This document shows positions 19,090 to 28,444 of a stretch of 64,000 bases of DNA, piece after piece; the first letter of the stretch is position 1; each line of letters starts with the position of its first letter. The DNA comes from Noviherbaspirillum sp. L7-7A. Its GTDB lineage: Bacteria > Pseudomonadota > Gammaproteobacteria > Burkholderiales > Burkholderiaceae_D. The stretch lies in NCBI RefSeq assembly GCF_019052805.1, contig NZ_JAHQRJ010000001.1:1240001-1304000 (forward strand), given 5' to 3'. The translations under genes were made by a program, and so were the position numbers. The notes under the pieces are model-generated. The model had not been told where the DNA came from. It searched no databases and was given only the letters and a program-made list of their open reading frames with translations.

Positions 19090-20319
19090 ATGAGTTCGTC
19101 CCGCCCGCCGCTCCGGCTCCGCTTTCTTGTTCCGCCCATGCTGGCCTTGACGCTAGGCGTGGGCGCGGCACAGGCAGACGACGCCGCCGACATTGCGCGC
19201 CTTGCCCGCAGCGGGCAGGGTGAGGAAGCCCTCAGGCGCATTGATGCGCTGCTTGCAAGGCAGCCGGCCGACGCCCAGATACGCTTCATGAAGGGCGTAA
19301 TGCTGTCCGATACGAGGCCGGCGGAAGCCATTGCCATCTTCGTCAAGCTGACCCAGGACTATCCCAAGCTGCCCGAGCCCTACAACAATCTGGCGGTGCT
19401 GTATGCGGCGGCCGGCCAGTATGACAAGGCCAGGGCGGCGCTCGACAAGGCGCTGCGTACGCATCCGGCTTATGCCACCGCATTTGACAATCTTGGTGAC
19501 GTGCATGCACGCCTGGCCAGCCAGGCTTATGACAAGGCGTTGCAGATCCATTCCGCCAAGCCGGCGCCGGCGCAGCTTGCGCTGATGCGGACCCTGACCA
19601 TGCCGGGCACTCAGTCAGCGTCGCTGGCGGTGGGACCGCTTGCGCCAGTTGCGCCGGCGCCGGTTATTGCCACACCGGCCGCACCGCAGCCTCCTGCGCC
19701 ACCGGCGCCCGTGGCAGTCGCGCCAAGCAAGCCTGCACCGCCCGCCGCCGCGATCATTGCCACCGCGCCGGTGGAAGCAAAACCTGTGGCGCCTGCCGTG
19801 CCGCCTGCCAAAGCCGAGTCCAGGCCGCTGGCGGCGCCGCCGCGCGAGGCAGTGCCGCCCCGGCCGGAGCCGGCGCGGGCCGACGCAGGCAAGCGCCCCG
19901 AGCCGCCGGTACGCATGGTCAAGGCCGACAAGGCCGACCGGCCCGATCCCAAGGCGCGGGCGGCGCAGGAAGCCGCCGCCGAAAGGGAAGCCGTGCTGAA
20001 CGCGGTGCAGAGCTGGGCCAGGGCCTGGAGCGCCCGCGACGTACAGGCATATCTTGCCCATTACGCCCCCGACTTCGATCCCGCCGGCGGCATCAGCCGC
20101 AAGGCATGGATGGAAGAGCGCCAGCAGCGCATCGCCGGCAAGGGACGCATCAGGGTCGATATCGACAAGCCCCAGGTCACCACCGAAGGCAACAGCGCCA
20201 TCGTGCATTTCCGCCAGAGCTATGTGTCCGACCGCCTCAGCGCCACCAGCCGCAAGACGCTGGAGCTGGAACGCCAGCGCGGCAAGTGGCTGATCACACA
20301 GGAACGCACGGGCAGTTGA
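19090..20319 (+). CDS. secreted TPR protein with C-terminal NTF2-like domain
   Basis: A 409-residue protein. A signal peptide ends near AQADDA (about residue 30). TPR repeats occupy about 30-150 (EPYNNLAVLYAAAGQYDKA is a clear repeat), then a long Ala/Pro-rich linker (about 175-295), and a C-terminal NTF2/SnoaL-like domain (about 300-405, LNAVQSWARAWSARDVQAYL). The same C-terminal fold closes the next protein, an L,D-transpeptidase. Its stop overlaps that gene's start by one base (TGATG), so the two are made together and probably act together in the periplasm, perhaps on peptidoglycan. Function is inferred from this pairing. Confidence 0.85.
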   Translation: MSSSRPPLRLRFLVPPMLALTLGVGAAQADDAADIARLARSGQGEEALRRIDALLARQPADAQIRFMKGVMLSDTRPAEAIAIFVKLTQDYPKLPEPYNNLAVLYAAAGQYDKARAALDKALRTHPAYATAFDNLGDVHARLASQAYDKALQIHSAKPAPAQLALMRTLTMPGTQSASLAVGPLAPVAPAPVIATPAAPQPPAPPAPVAVAPSKPAPPAAAIIATAPVEAKPVAPAVPPAKAESRPLAAPPREAVPPRPEPARADAGKRPEPPVRMVKADKADRPDPKARAAQEAAAEREAVLNAVQSWARAWSARDVQAYLAHYAPDFDPAGGISRKAWMEERQQRIAGKGRIRVDIDKPQVTTEGNSAIVHFRQSYVSDRLSATSRKTLELERQRGKWLITQERTGS

Positions 20320-21509
20320 TGCGCTTCCGCACACGATTCCTCGGCGGCTGCCTGGCAGCCGCAAGCACATTCCTGCTGGCCGCTCCGGCCGCAGGCACGG
20401 CGCGGATGGACCCGGACCAGATGCTCATCGGGGTCTACAAGGACCTCGGCAACCGCCACCTGCGCGATGCGCTGGCCAAGGCCGATGCGCTGGTCACTGC
20501 CTATCCGACCTTCCAGCTTGGACACCTGATACGCGGCGACCTGCTGCTGATGCAGACGCAGACGATTAACAAGCTGGGCGCGGTGGAAGGCGCCGCGCCC
20601 GACGCCCTTGCCGACCTCAGGCAGGAAGCCATGGCCCGCATGAGGGCCCTGACCGAGCGGCCCGATCCGACCAGGGTGCCGCGCGCGGTGCTCCAATTGC
20701 GCCCGGACCAGAAGCGGGTGCTGGTGGCGGATGCCCGCCGTTCCCGGCTGTATGTCTACGAAAACCGCCAGGGCGAATTGCGATTCCAGCAGGATTTCTA
20801 TATCAGCCAGGGCAAGCTGGGCATCAACAAGGCAAGGGAAGGCGACCAGAAGACGCCGCTGGGCGTGTACTACATCACCAGCCGCCTGGCGGGCCACCGC
20901 CTGCCGGACTTTTATGGCGTAGGCGCCCTGCCTTTGAGCTATCCGAATGAATGGGACAAATTGCAGGGCCGGGAAGGGTCGGGGATCTGGCTGCACGGGA
21001 CGCCATCTCGCAACTACAGCCGGCCGCCCCTGTCTTCCGATGGCTGCGTGGTGCTGACCAACCCGGATCTGCGCGAGGTCTACGCCGGCGTGGAAATCAA
21101 TAAGACGCCGGTCGTGATTGCGGGCGACGCTGAGTTCGTGCCGCGCCAGCAGGTCGAAGCCGAGCGCGCGCAGGCACAGGCCATGGTGGAAAATTGGCGT
21201 GCGGCGCTGGAGCAGCAGGACTTCGAGCAACTGCGGCGGCACTATGCGAGCCGCTTTCGCAGCGAGCAGGCCGACACGCTGGACGACTGGCTGGCGCGCC
21301 AGCAAAAGGGCATCCAGCATTTGAACAAGCCAGCGCTGGCCCTGCGCGAGCTGAGCCTGTTCCGTTATCCGGGCGAGGAAATGATCGTGGCCACCTTCAC
21401 GATGGACGCGGTGTCCGGCGGCAAGCGCTCGTCGATCCGCAAGCGGCAATACTGGGGCCGCGAAGCCGGCCACTGGAAAATCGTGTCGGAAAGCGGCTGG
21501 ACGGCGTGA
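20319..21509 (+). CDS. L,D-transpeptidase (YkuD) with C-terminal NTF2-like domain
   Basis: A 396-residue periplasmic protein with a signal peptide (cleavage near AAPAAGTA). The YkuD catalytic domain covers about 125-270; the active site reads HGTPSRN ... SSDGC with Cys243 as nucleophile. Such enzymes form 3-3 crosslinks in peptidoglycan or attach lipoproteins to it. After about residue 285 there is an NTF2-like domain resembling the one in the upstream TPR protein (MVENWRAALEQQDFEQLRRHY). The start shares one base with the upstream stop. An in-frame frame extension upstream is excluded because it would lie inside the TPR gene. Confidence 0.92.
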   Translation: MRFRTRFLGGCLAAASTFLLAAPAAGTARMDPDQMLIGVYKDLGNRHLRDALAKADALVTAYPTFQLGHLIRGDLLLMQTQTINKLGAVEGAAPDALADLRQEAMARMRALTERPDPTRVPRAVLQLRPDQKRVLVADARRSRLYVYENRQGELRFQQDFYISQGKLGINKAREGDQKTPLGVYYITSRLAGHRLPDFYGVGALPLSYPNEWDKLQGREGSGIWLHGTPSRNYSRPPLSSDGCVVLTNPDLREVYAGVEINKTPVVIAGDAEFVPRQQVEAERAQAQAMVENWRAALEQQDFEQLRRHYASRFRSEQADTLDDWLARQQKGIQHLNKPALALRELSLFRYPGEEMIVATFTMDAVSGGKRSSIRKRQYWGREAGHWKIVSESGWTA

Positions 21510-21563
21510 GCGTCCGCCTGGGCCACCGCCTTCATGTAACAAGTCAACTGAAAAAGGAGTGTC

Positions 21564-22001
21564 ATGGCACGTGCGGATTTTGCATTCTTCCACCCCTTGC
21601 GGGTACGCTGGGCCGAAGTCGATATGCAGGCCATTGTCTTCAATGGCCATTACCTGACCTATTTCGATGTCGCCTTCACGGAGTACTGGCGCGCCACCGG
21701 TTTGCCCGGCGTGATGCAGCAGGCCGAGGATGGCCAGGAAATGTTCGCCCGCAAGGCCACCATTGAATATCACGCGCCGGCGCGCTTCGACGACATGCTC
21801 GATATCGGCGTGCGCTGTGCCGCGCTTGGCCGCAGCTCGATGCGCTACGTGCTGGAGATCTACCGCGGCGAGGAATTCCTGATTGCCGGCGAGCTGGTCT
21901 ACGTGTATGCCGACACGGCGCTGCGCAAGGGCGTGGCGCTGCCGGAGGCCTGGCGGTCCCGGCTGGCGGAACTGGAACGGCTTGCGCCGGTGCAGCAATG
22001 A
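21564..22001 (+). CDS. YbgC-type acyl-CoA thioesterase
   Basis: A 145-residue 4-hydroxybenzoyl-CoA thioesterase-type hotdog protein. RVRWAEVDMQAIVFNGHYL holds the catalytic Asp at the family position and the YFDVAFTEYW helix follows. It hydrolyses acyl-CoA or 4-hydroxybenzoyl-CoA type esters. AAAAAGGAG precedes the start. The stop overlaps the next start as ATGA, so it is coupled to the GNAT gene. Confidence 0.9.
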   Translation: MARADFAFFHPLRVRWAEVDMQAIVFNGHYLTYFDVAFTEYWRATGLPGVMQQAEDGQEMFARKATIEYHAPARFDDMLDIGVRCAALGRSSMRYVLEIYRGEEFLIAGELVYVYADTALRKGVALPEAWRSRLAELERLAPVQQ

Positions 22002-22426
22002 GCCTGCACATCGTGATTGGGCCCTGGGAGCAGCAGCGCCAGACTGCGGCCGCATTGCGGCATCGGGTATTCGTGGTCGAGCAGGGCGTTCCGGCCGAAC
22101 TGGAACTGGACGAGATGGACGCGCAGTCGCTGCATGCGGTGGCCTACCAGGACGGCGTGCCGGTCGCAACCGGGCGGCTGCTGCCTGACGGCCATATCGG
22201 GCGCATGGCAGTGCGCCAGGATGCGCGCGGTGCCGGCACCGGCAGCCTGGTGCTATGCGCCCTGATGGATGAAGCACGGCGGCGCGGCGACCGCGACGTG
22301 GTGCTGCATGCCCAGCTCAGCGCGCGGGACTTTTATGCCCGCCACGGCTTCGAGGCAGAGGGTGACGCGTTCATGGACGCGGGGATCGAACACATCGCAA
22401 TGCGCCGTAGATTTTCTCCTGGATAA
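21998..22426 (+). CDS. GNAT family N-acetyltransferase
   Basis: A 142-residue acetyltransferase. RHRVFVVEQGVP is the N-terminal substrate strand typical of the ElaA/YjcF-like group and RQDARGAGTG is the acetyl-CoA pyrophosphate loop; DFYARHGF is the usual motif B. The target is unknown. It overlaps the thioesterase stop by four bases and its last 56 bases run into the 3' end of the convergent NRDE gene. Confidence 0.88.
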   Translation: MSLHIVIGPWEQQRQTAAALRHRVFVVEQGVPAELELDEMDAQSLHAVAYQDGVPVATGRLLPDGHIGRMAVRQDARGAGTGSLVLCALMDEARRRGDRDVVLHAQLSARDFYARHGFEAEGDAFMDAGIEHIAMRRRFSPG

Positions 22427-23171
22427 CCGGCGTCTCCCCGGTGCAGGGTTCGGCCAGGCGCTCGGTCAACTGGGCGCTGCCATCCTGCAGCAATTGCACG
22501 ACCGTCGAGCAGCGCGTGCCGTAGCCAGCCGACTCGATGAATATCGGGGACAGCACCCGTTCCCATTCCAGCGGCACGCCGGTATGGGGCAGGCGGCAGT
22601 CGCTCGGACGGGTGGCATCGCTCAGCATGTCGAAGTAGGCGTCGACCGGCGCGCCCTGGCATAACAGGCTGGCGAATTCGGCCTTGCTGCGCAGCACCTT
22701 GGGCCACGGCGTGTCGAGGAAGGCATTCGACACGCCGTAGATGCCATGCGGCAGCGGCAAGCCATTGCGCGGATCTTCGGTCTCTGCATTGGTGTACCAG
22801 ATCAGTTCCTTGCCGTCGCACACCAGCAGATTGAAGCCGTTATAGCGATCGGCGCCTGGCGCCAGCGCCTCGATGTAATCGGCCGCGCTGTCGCTGCCGC
22901 GCAGGAAGTCCGACACCAGCGCGCCGCGCGATGGCGCGTCCTGGCGAACGGACTGCGGGTCGCGCACATTGGTCAGCGCAGCGAAGCGGCCGCCGCGGGT
23001 GATGCCCAGCCAGGTGCCATTGCCACGCAGGTCGCGTCCGGCATACACATCCGGCTCGTCTGCCCACCAGTGCGCGGGCAAGGCCGGACGCTCATAGAAT
23101 TCATCCCGGTTTGCCGCCGCCAGCAGGGAAAGGCCAGGGATCACCTGCCACGCAAATACAATCAGGCACAT
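22371..23171 (-). CDS. NRDE family protein (TANGO2-like)
   Basis: A 266-residue protein beginning MCLIVFAW with the signature AANRDEFYERP and later LTNVRDP, which define the NRDE/TANGO2 family. The N-terminal Cys2 after Met removal suggests an Ntn-hydrolase-like fold; animal relatives are linked to heme or lipid handling, the bacterial role is unclear. It overlaps the DUF4936 gene by 10 bases and forms a unit with it and ygfZ. The 3' end overlaps the convergent GNAT gene by 56 bases. Confidence 0.9.
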   Translation of the reverse strand: MCLIVFAWQVIPGLSLLAAANRDEFYERPALPAHWWADEPDVYAGRDLRGNGTWLGITRGGRFAALTNVRDPQSVRQDAPSRGALVSDFLRGSDSAADYIEALAPGADRYNGFNLLVCDGKELIWYTNAETEDPRNGLPLPHGIYGVSNAFLDTPWPKVLRSKAEFASLLCQGAPVDAYFDMLSDATRPSDCRLPHTGVPLEWERVLSPIFIESAGYGTRCSTVVQLLQDGSAQLTERLAEPCTGETPVIQEKIYGALRCVRSPRP

Positions 23172-23455
23172 GCTTCCAGGTCCATAAAGAGTTCAGTGTG
23201 GCGGCCGCCCGTGGCGAACGCAGCGATGCCGCTCTGCTGGACTGCCAGCTCAAGCGCCGCGGCGAAGTCCGCCGCAGCGCCTGTATAGACCTCCATCCAG
23301 GTCTGCATGCCATTCTGTTCGCCGGGACGGCGCTTCAACGCGATGGCGACGCCATGGCTGGCGGCAAGCTGCTGCTGAAACGCTCTCACCCGCGGCGCCA
23401 GTGCAGCGACCGCGTCCGGAGCGACCTTGTAATAGACATAGAAATCCATGGGCAT
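23162..23455 (-). CDS. DUF4936 family protein
   Basis: A 97-residue protein with the pattern of a dimeric ferredoxin-like barrel: MDFYVYYKVAPD opening strand and TWMEVYTGAAADF in the middle. It matches what is known as DUF4936 in betaproteobacteria, often next to ygfZ. No catalytic residues are evident. It starts 5 bases after the ygfZ stop and overlaps the NRDE gene start, so the three are co-translated. Confidence 0.8.
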   Translation of the reverse strand: MPMDFYVYYKVAPDAVAALAPRVRAFQQQLAASHGVAIALKRRPGEQNGMQTWMEVYTGAAADFAAALELAVQQSGIAAFATGGRHTELFMDLEACA

Positions 23456-23460
23456 GCCGT

Positions 23461-24510
23461 TCAGGTGGGATCGATCAGCTCATACGGCAGCGTGCCGATG
23501 TCCAGCACGGGTCCGGACGCCGAGCCCAGCCGGATGTCGTCGCCCTGCTCGAGCACGGCGGTCTTCAGTTCCACCAGGCACAGCGTGCGGTCACCGATGG
23601 CTTCGGCATTGACGATCTGGCCGCAGGGCTGATCCGGGTCGCTGCTGGCAAACACTTCCGTGCCGGCCAGAACGCCGCTGGCAGCGACCTGCGCGGGCAG
23701 CATCCGGCGCTTGAGCTTGCCGAGGTACTGGCTGCGGGCGACGATTTCCTGGCCCGGATAGCAGCCTTTGCGGAAATTGACGCCACCCAGGACTTCGAAG
23801 TTGATCATCTGCGGCACGAACTGCTCCTGGGTGGCCTGCACGACCAGCGGAATGCCGGCCTGTATATCAAGCGCCCGCCAGGCGGAAGTGGCAGCCGGGC
23901 GCAGGTTCCGGACCAGCTGCGGCCAGGCTTGCTGCGCGGTTTCCAACGGAGCGATCCACTGGAAGCGCGCCGCGCCGCCGGCGTCCGGCATGCGGATCAG
24001 GGTTCCGGCCGCCTGGTGCGTCACGCCATAGGCAGCGGCAGGCACGTCGGGAAACCAGGGCGCCAGCGCAGCCGCCACGTCCGGGCCGGCCAGCCCGAGC
24101 GCCACCTGGCTGTCACTGACATCGGCCAGCTTCGCCTTGGCGCGCAGGATGAACATCTGCAGGCGCTTCTGCACCGCTGCCTGTATCTCGCGTGGCAGCT
24201 GCAGCAGGATGGCGTCGGCGGACTTCCAGATCAGCATGGTAGCCAGCAGGCGTCCCTTGGGGGTGCAGTAGCCCGCCAGTCGGGCCCCGGACGAGCCAAG
24301 GGACTGGACATCATTGGTCAGCTGGTTGTGCAGGAAGGAAGCGGCTTCCTCGCCGGTGGCGGCGATCAGGCCCAGATGGGTCAGCGGCACGACGATATTC
24401 GCGGCGTTGGCCTCGTCCTGGAACCCGAGGACTTCCGGCGAGGTCGATGCAGAGAGGCGGGCGCCTTGGGCGGCCAGGAATTCCAGCCAGGGAGTGGTGC
24501 TTGTGCTCAT
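23461..24510 (-). CDS. ygfZ: YgfZ/GcvT-domain folate-binding protein
   Basis: A 349-residue protein of the YgfZ family, which uses tetrahydrofolate and assists maintenance of iron-sulfur clusters in enzymes such as MiaB. The family signature is intact as KGCYPGQEIVAR with the conserved Cys. The GcvT-like fold covers the whole protein. It is first of a three-gene minus unit (ygfZ, DUF4936, NRDE) and is divergent from mltG; the divergent ygfZ-mltG arrangement is common in betaproteobacteria. Confidence 0.92.
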   Translation of the reverse strand: MSTSTTPWLEFLAAQGARLSASTSPEVLGFQDEANAANIVVPLTHLGLIAATGEEAASFLHNQLTNDVQSLGSSGARLAGYCTPKGRLLATMLIWKSADAILLQLPREIQAAVQKRLQMFILRAKAKLADVSDSQVALGLAGPDVAAALAPWFPDVPAAAYGVTHQAAGTLIRMPDAGGAARFQWIAPLETAQQAWPQLVRNLRPAATSAWRALDIQAGIPLVVQATQEQFVPQMINFEVLGGVNFRKGCYPGQEIVARSQYLGKLKRRMLPAQVAASGVLAGTEVFASSDPDQPCGQIVNAEAIGDRTLCLVELKTAVLEQGDDIRLGSASGPVLDIGTLPYELIDPT

Positions 24511-24614
24511 GGGATTAGTTGATTGGCGGATTCACCGATTATCATGACGGCTCGATTATAGTGGCGTCAGAAAAACGCGTTCGGTCGGGCGCGAATTTGA
24601 ACAGGCGGAGTGGT

Positions 24615-25595
24615 GTGAAAAAGTTTCTTGCAGTATTGACCGTTCTTGTCGCGACGCTGGCGTTCGGCTTTTACCACTGGGCCGGGCAGCCCATCATGAA
24701 AAAGGATGGCGAGGCGATTGGCTTCACCATCGAAGCCGGCAGCGGCGTGCGTGGCGCGACCGAGCAGGTGGCGGCGGCCGGCGTGCCCGTACAGCCACTG
24801 TTGCTGGAGGCATTGGTCAGGCTGAGCGGCAAGAGCAGCAGGATCAAGGCCGGCGCCTATGAACTGGAACCGGGCACCACGCCGCGCCGGCTGGTCGAGC
24901 AACTGGTGCGCGGCGAATTCGCGCAGCATGCGCTGGTGGTGATCGAAGGCTGGACCTTCCGCCAGATGAGGCAGGCAGTTGCTGAGAATGCGGCGCTCAA
25001 GCATGACACGGTCAGTCTCAGCGACGAGGAACTTCTGGCCAAGGTCACGCCTGATTACAAGCATCCCGAAGGCCTGTTCTTTCCGGATACCTATCTGTTT
25101 GCCAAGGGCGCCAGCGATCTTCAGATCTACCGGCGCGCCCATGCGCTGATGCAGAAGAAGCTGGAGGAGAGCTGGGCGGCGCGTACACCGGGCCTGCCCT
25201 ACAAGACGCCGTATGAGGCGCTGATCATGGCGTCCATCGTGGAAAAGGAGACCGGCCAGAGATCCGAGCGCGACCTGATCGCCGGCGTGTTCGTCAACCG
25301 CTTGCGGCAAGGTATGATGCTGCAAACCGATCCCACGGTCATCTACGGCATGGGCGAGCGTTTCCGCGGCAACATCCGCAAGCGCGATCTGCAGACCGAT
25401 ACGCCCTACAACACCTATACCCGCGCCGGCCTGCCTCCGACGCCGATCGCGCTTCCGGGCACTGCAGCCATTGCAGCCGCCCTCAATCCGGCACGGACGG
25501 ATGCGCTGTACTTTGTCGCCCGGGGTGACGGCACAAGCCATTTTTCAGGCAGCCTGACCGAACACAATCAGGCAGTGAACAAATACCAACGCTAG
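24615..25595 (+). CDS. mltG: endolytic murein transglycosylase MltG
   Basis: A 326-residue inner-membrane enzyme that cleaves nascent glycan strands and terminates their elongation. A single membrane anchor lies at about 3-22, a LysM-like segment follows and the catalytic domain holds ASIVEKETG with Glu210, equivalent to Glu218 in E. coli. The start is GTG at 24615, chosen because GGCGGAG precedes it and the membrane anchor begins directly (VKKFLAVL); no ATG fits. tmk follows after 17 bases, as in many proteobacteria. Confidence 0.95.
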   Translation: MKKFLAVLTVLVATLAFGFYHWAGQPIMKKDGEAIGFTIEAGSGVRGATEQVAAAGVPVQPLLLEALVRLSGKSSRIKAGAYELEPGTTPRRLVEQLVRGEFAQHALVVIEGWTFRQMRQAVAENAALKHDTVSLSDEELLAKVTPDYKHPEGLFFPDTYLFAKGASDLQIYRRAHALMQKKLEESWAARTPGLPYKTPYEALIMASIVEKETGQRSERDLIAGVFVNRLRQGMMLQTDPTVIYGMGERFRGNIRKRDLQTDTPYNTYTRAGLPPTPIALPGTAAIAAALNPARTDALYFVARGDGTSHFSGSLTEHNQAVNKYQR

Positions 25596-25612
25596 CAATC
25601 GCTCCCTTATCC

Positions 25613-26224
25613 ATGAAACCAGGAAAATTCATTACCTTCGAAGGCATCGATGGGGCCGGCAAATCGACTCACCTGTCGTTCGTCGCCTCACTGCTGCATG
25701 AATCCGGCCATACCGTCATTACTACCCGTGAGCCCGGCGGCACGCCTCTCGGGGAACAACTGCGTGGCCTGTTGCTGAAGGAAAAAATGCATCTGGAAAC
25801 CGAGGCGCTACTGATGTTCGCCTCCCGCCGCGAGCATCTCGCCGAGGTAATAGAACCAGCGCTTGCCCGTGGCGACTGGGTGGTTTCCGACCGTTTCACT
25901 GATGCCACCTTCGCCTATCAAGGCGGCGGCCGCGGACTGGCGCGCGAGAAGCTCGATGCGCTTGAGGCCTGGGTGCATCCGCATCTGCAACCGGATCTGA
26001 CCCTGCTGTTCAATGTGCCGCTTGAAGTGGCGCGGGCCCGGCTTGATAAATCGCGCGAACTCGATCGTTTCGAACAGGAGCAGGCGGCGTTCTTTGCTGC
26101 TACCCAGGCCGAATACCTGCGACGGGCGGAACAGTTCCCGCAGCGATTCCGGCTGATTGACTCCACAAAGCCAATAAGTGAAGTAAATCAAGAACTTGAA
26201 TCAATTATCAGAGAAATAAAATGA
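25613..26224 (+). CDS. tmk: thymidylate kinase
   Basis: A 203-residue cytoplasmic kinase that phosphorylates dTMP to dTDP. The P-loop [11 protein letters not shown] is at about residues 8-18, [17 protein letters not shown] is the DRX motif and lid-proximal region and the length fits. It follows mltG by 17 bases and precedes holB. Identification is firm. Confidence 0.97.
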   Translation: MKPGKFITFEGIDGAGKSTHLSFVASLLHESGHTVITTREPGGTPLGEQLRGLLLKEKMHLETEALLMFASRREHLAEVIEPALARGDWVVSDRFTDATFAYQGGGRGLAREKLDALEAWVHPHLQPDLTLLFNVPLEVARARLDKSRELDRFEQEQAAFFAATQAEYLRRAEQFPQRFRLIDSTKPISEVNQELESIIREIK

Positions 26225-26313
26225 ACTTGAAGTTCGTTTCTCAAGTCTCTGATTTTCATATGGAAATGGCAGGAATTTAAAGTGATATATAAAGTGTTCG
26301 CGGTTTGCAGGCA

Positions 26314-27342
26314 ATGAGCAGCAAAACCTTACCCTGGCAATCCGAAAGCTGGCTGCAACTGATGCAGATGCGTGAACGCTTTCCGCATGCTGTCCTCCTG
26401 CACGGACCGCAAGGCATCGGAAAAACCCTGTTTGCCGAGCAACTCGCGCAGGCGCTGCTATGCGAAGCGCCATTGCCGGATGGGCATGCCTGCGGCCAAT
26501 GTCTCGCCTGTGGCTGGTTTGCGCAATATGCGCACCCGGACTATCGCCGCGTGCGTCCTGAAAATCTGGAAGATGGCAGTGCTGCCGACGAGTCCGCCAC
26601 TGAAACCGCCAAGGCCGCAAAGGCGGAGAAAAGCGCGTCCAAGGAAATCCGCATCGAGCAGATCCGCGCGCTTGCCAACTTCATCAACGTGTCAACCCAC
26701 CGAAGCGGCCGTCGCGTGGTGCTGCTGTATCCCGCGGAGGCACTGAATGCCATCGCCGCCAATGCCTTGCTGAAAACGCTGGAGGAGCCGCCGCCAGCCA
26801 CGGTATTCCTGATGGTCAGCCACAATATCGACCTCTTGCTTCCCACGATAGTCTCGCGTTGTCGCAAGGTGCCGCTGTCCATGCCGGGCCCGGCGCAGGC
26901 CCTGGCCTGGCTGCAGGCGCAGGGCGTGGCGGAAGCGGACAGCTGGCTGGCCGAGCAGGGTGGCGCACCGCTGTCGGCGCTGACGCAGTCGCAGGCAGGG
27001 TCGCGCGATGCAATCGAGACGCTGCTCGCGCATCTGGCCAAACCGGCAGCTGAAGCGGCGTTGAAGACGGCCGACCAGCTACAGAAGTCCTCGCCGGCAG
27101 AGGTGACTTCCTGGCTGCAGCGCTGGCTTTATGACGTGTTTTCCGTCAAGTTTTCCGGAAAGATCCGTTATTATCCAAAACACCGTCGGGAAATCGATGC
27201 GCTTGCCATGCGTGCAGACCCGGTCAAGCTGCTGGCGGTGATGAAGTCGATGAATGAAAGACGAGCCATCGCGGACCATCCGCTGTCGCCCAAACTGTTC
27301 ATCGAAGACATGTTGCTGGATTACTCCACCGTTTTTGCATAG
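26314..27342 (+). CDS. holB: DNA polymerase III subunit delta prime
   Basis: A 342-residue clamp-loader subunit. LLHGPQGIGKTLFAEQLA is a P-loop-like motif, the zinc module has Cys in CEAPLPDGHACGQCLAC and TLEEPPPATVFLMVS plus IVSRC (SRC motif) are diagnostic of delta prime. The ATG at 26314 is favoured over a TTG three codons upstream; the ribosome site is weak. The stretch EKSASKEIRIEQIRAL matches the family. The gap from tmk is 89 bases and unusually AT-rich. Confidence 0.94.
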   Translation: MSSKTLPWQSESWLQLMQMRERFPHAVLLHGPQGIGKTLFAEQLAQALLCEAPLPDGHACGQCLACGWFAQYAHPDYRRVRPENLEDGSAADESATETAKAAKAEKSASKEIRIEQIRALANFINVSTHRSGRRVVLLYPAEALNAIAANALLKTLEEPPPATVFLMVSHNIDLLLPTIVSRCRKVPLSMPGPAQALAWLQAQGVAEADSWLAEQGGAPLSALTQSQAGSRDAIETLLAHLAKPAAEAALKTADQLQKSSPAEVTSWLQRWLYDVFSVKFSGKIRYYPKHRREIDALAMRADPVKLLAVMKSMNERRAIADHPLSPKLFIEDMLLDYSTVFA

Positions 27343-27349
27343 GTTGGCC

Positions 27350-27715
27350 ATGGCAGAAATCAGCGGCGCCACGCCGCCCCGTCCCTCCGTCCTCTCGCTT
27401 TCCGTCAAGGAAAAAGCAGCGCTTTACGCTGCCTATATGCCTTTTCTGGCGAACGGCGGCATTTTTGTTCCTACCAGTCGCAGCCACCAGTTGGGTGACG
27501 AAATCTACCTGATCCTGTCGCTGATGGACGATGCCAGTAAATATCCGATTGCGGGCAAGGTGGTATGGGTAACGCCCGCCGGTGCCCACAACAACAAGTC
27601 GCCGGGCATTGGTGTGCATTTTCCAGCAGATGAAAGCGGCCAACGCACGCGTCAGCGTATTGAAGAAATTCTGGGCGCAGCCATTACGTCTTCGCGGGCT
27701 ACCCATACTCTCTGA
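27350..27715 (+). CDS. pilZ: PilZ domain protein
   Basis: A 121-residue protein of the type IV pilus PilZ family. The core NGGIFVPTSRSHQLGDEIYL and GKVVWVTPAGAHNNKSPGIG match PilZ. This family is required for type IV pilus biogenesis; members of the tmk-holB-linked type usually lack the RxxxR c-di-GMP motif, and I see no clear one. It lies 7 bases after holB, in the classical order tmk-holB-pilZ. Confidence 0.92.
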   Translation: MAEISGATPPRPSVLSLSVKEKAALYAAYMPFLANGGIFVPTSRSHQLGDEIYLILSLMDDASKYPIAGKVVWVTPAGAHNNKSPGIGVHFPADESGQRTRQRIEEILGAAITSSRATHTL

Positions 27716-27810
27716 AGATTCATTGCGGTTTCAGTGACGTTCGAACTTTCCGGGACTGAGCGTGCCTGGCAGGCAATCGGCCCGAAAATGCCTTGCGATG
27801 GTTGCCGAAA

Positions 27811-27846
27811 AATAGAAAGGGAAGCCAGGCAGGGCGCCGGCTTCCC
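27811..27846 (-). terminator. Rho-independent terminator after the porin
   Basis: On the minus strand GGGAAGCC (27846-27839) pairs with GGCTTCCC (27826-27819) around a 12-base loop, followed by TTTCTATTTTT. It is 25 bases past the stop of the minus-strand porin gene. In the plus direction it may also serve as barrier after pilZ, but without a U tract. Confidence 0.75.
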
Positions 27847-27871
27847 AAGCAGCGATCAGAAGAAAAGCTGT

Positions 27872-28444
27872 TTAGAACTTGTAGCGCAGGCCAACCGAAA
27901 CCATCTGCGCCTTTGTATTACCGTCATTCTCATCAATCACCTTGCCAAAGTTTTCGTACTCTGCCACCACGCTCATATTCTTGGCAAAGCTGTATTCGGC
28001 ACCGACGCCGAACATCGCGGTGGTATTGGTACGGCTCATGCTCTCGCTCATGCCGTTGAACCGCGCCGTGACCTTGCCATTGTTGCCAGTAATACCAGCT
28101 TTCGCAAACACTGAAAATTCCGGGCTCAGCGGCAACGCTGCAGTTCCTGCGACGTACAAGGCGCGGGCGCGATAGTTGAGGGAAACAGTGTTGAAGCCGT
28201 CTGTATCCGAATCGCTAATCTTGCCGAGACGGACATAGCCGGCTTCTATGCCGAAGTTTTCATCGAATGCGTAGCCGCCGTAAAGCTTGACAGCGGTCTT
28301 GCGCTCCTTGCCCGATTCGCCATCGATAGACAGCTTGTGCTGGGCGCTGCCAATATTGGCGCCAAGATAAGCGCCAGCGGCGTGGGCCGAAGCGGAAAAC
28401 AGGAATGCAGAAGCGAGCATTGCGGCGATAAAAGTTTTATTCAT
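27872..28444 (-). CDS. outer-membrane beta-barrel protein (OmpA-like/porin family)
   Basis: A 190-residue protein with a signal peptide (about residues 1-22, cleaved after SAHA) and alternating beta strands such as GAYLGANIGSA, VKLYGGYAF, IEAGYVRLG, ending in VSVGLRYKF with the terminal Phe of barrel proteins. It fits the 8-strand OmpA-membrane-domain family. The predicted role is in the outer membrane but the substrate is unknown. It is a single minus-strand gene inserted between pilZ and tatD, with its own terminator. Confidence 0.85.
   Translation of the reverse strand: MNKTFIAAMLASAFLFSASAHAAGAYLGANIGSAQHKLSIDGESGKERKTAVKLYGGYAFDENFGIEAGYVRLGKISDSDTDGFNTVSLNYRARALYVAGTAALPLSPEFSVFAKAGITGNNGKVTARFNGMSESMSRTNTTAMFGVGAEYSFAKNMSVVAEYENFGKVIDENDGNTKAQMVSVGLRYKF

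Noticed and set aside
20220-22277. Minus-strand open frame of about 685 codons opposite the transpeptidase and thioesterase
   Set aside because: Shadow frame over three well-supported plus-strand genes.
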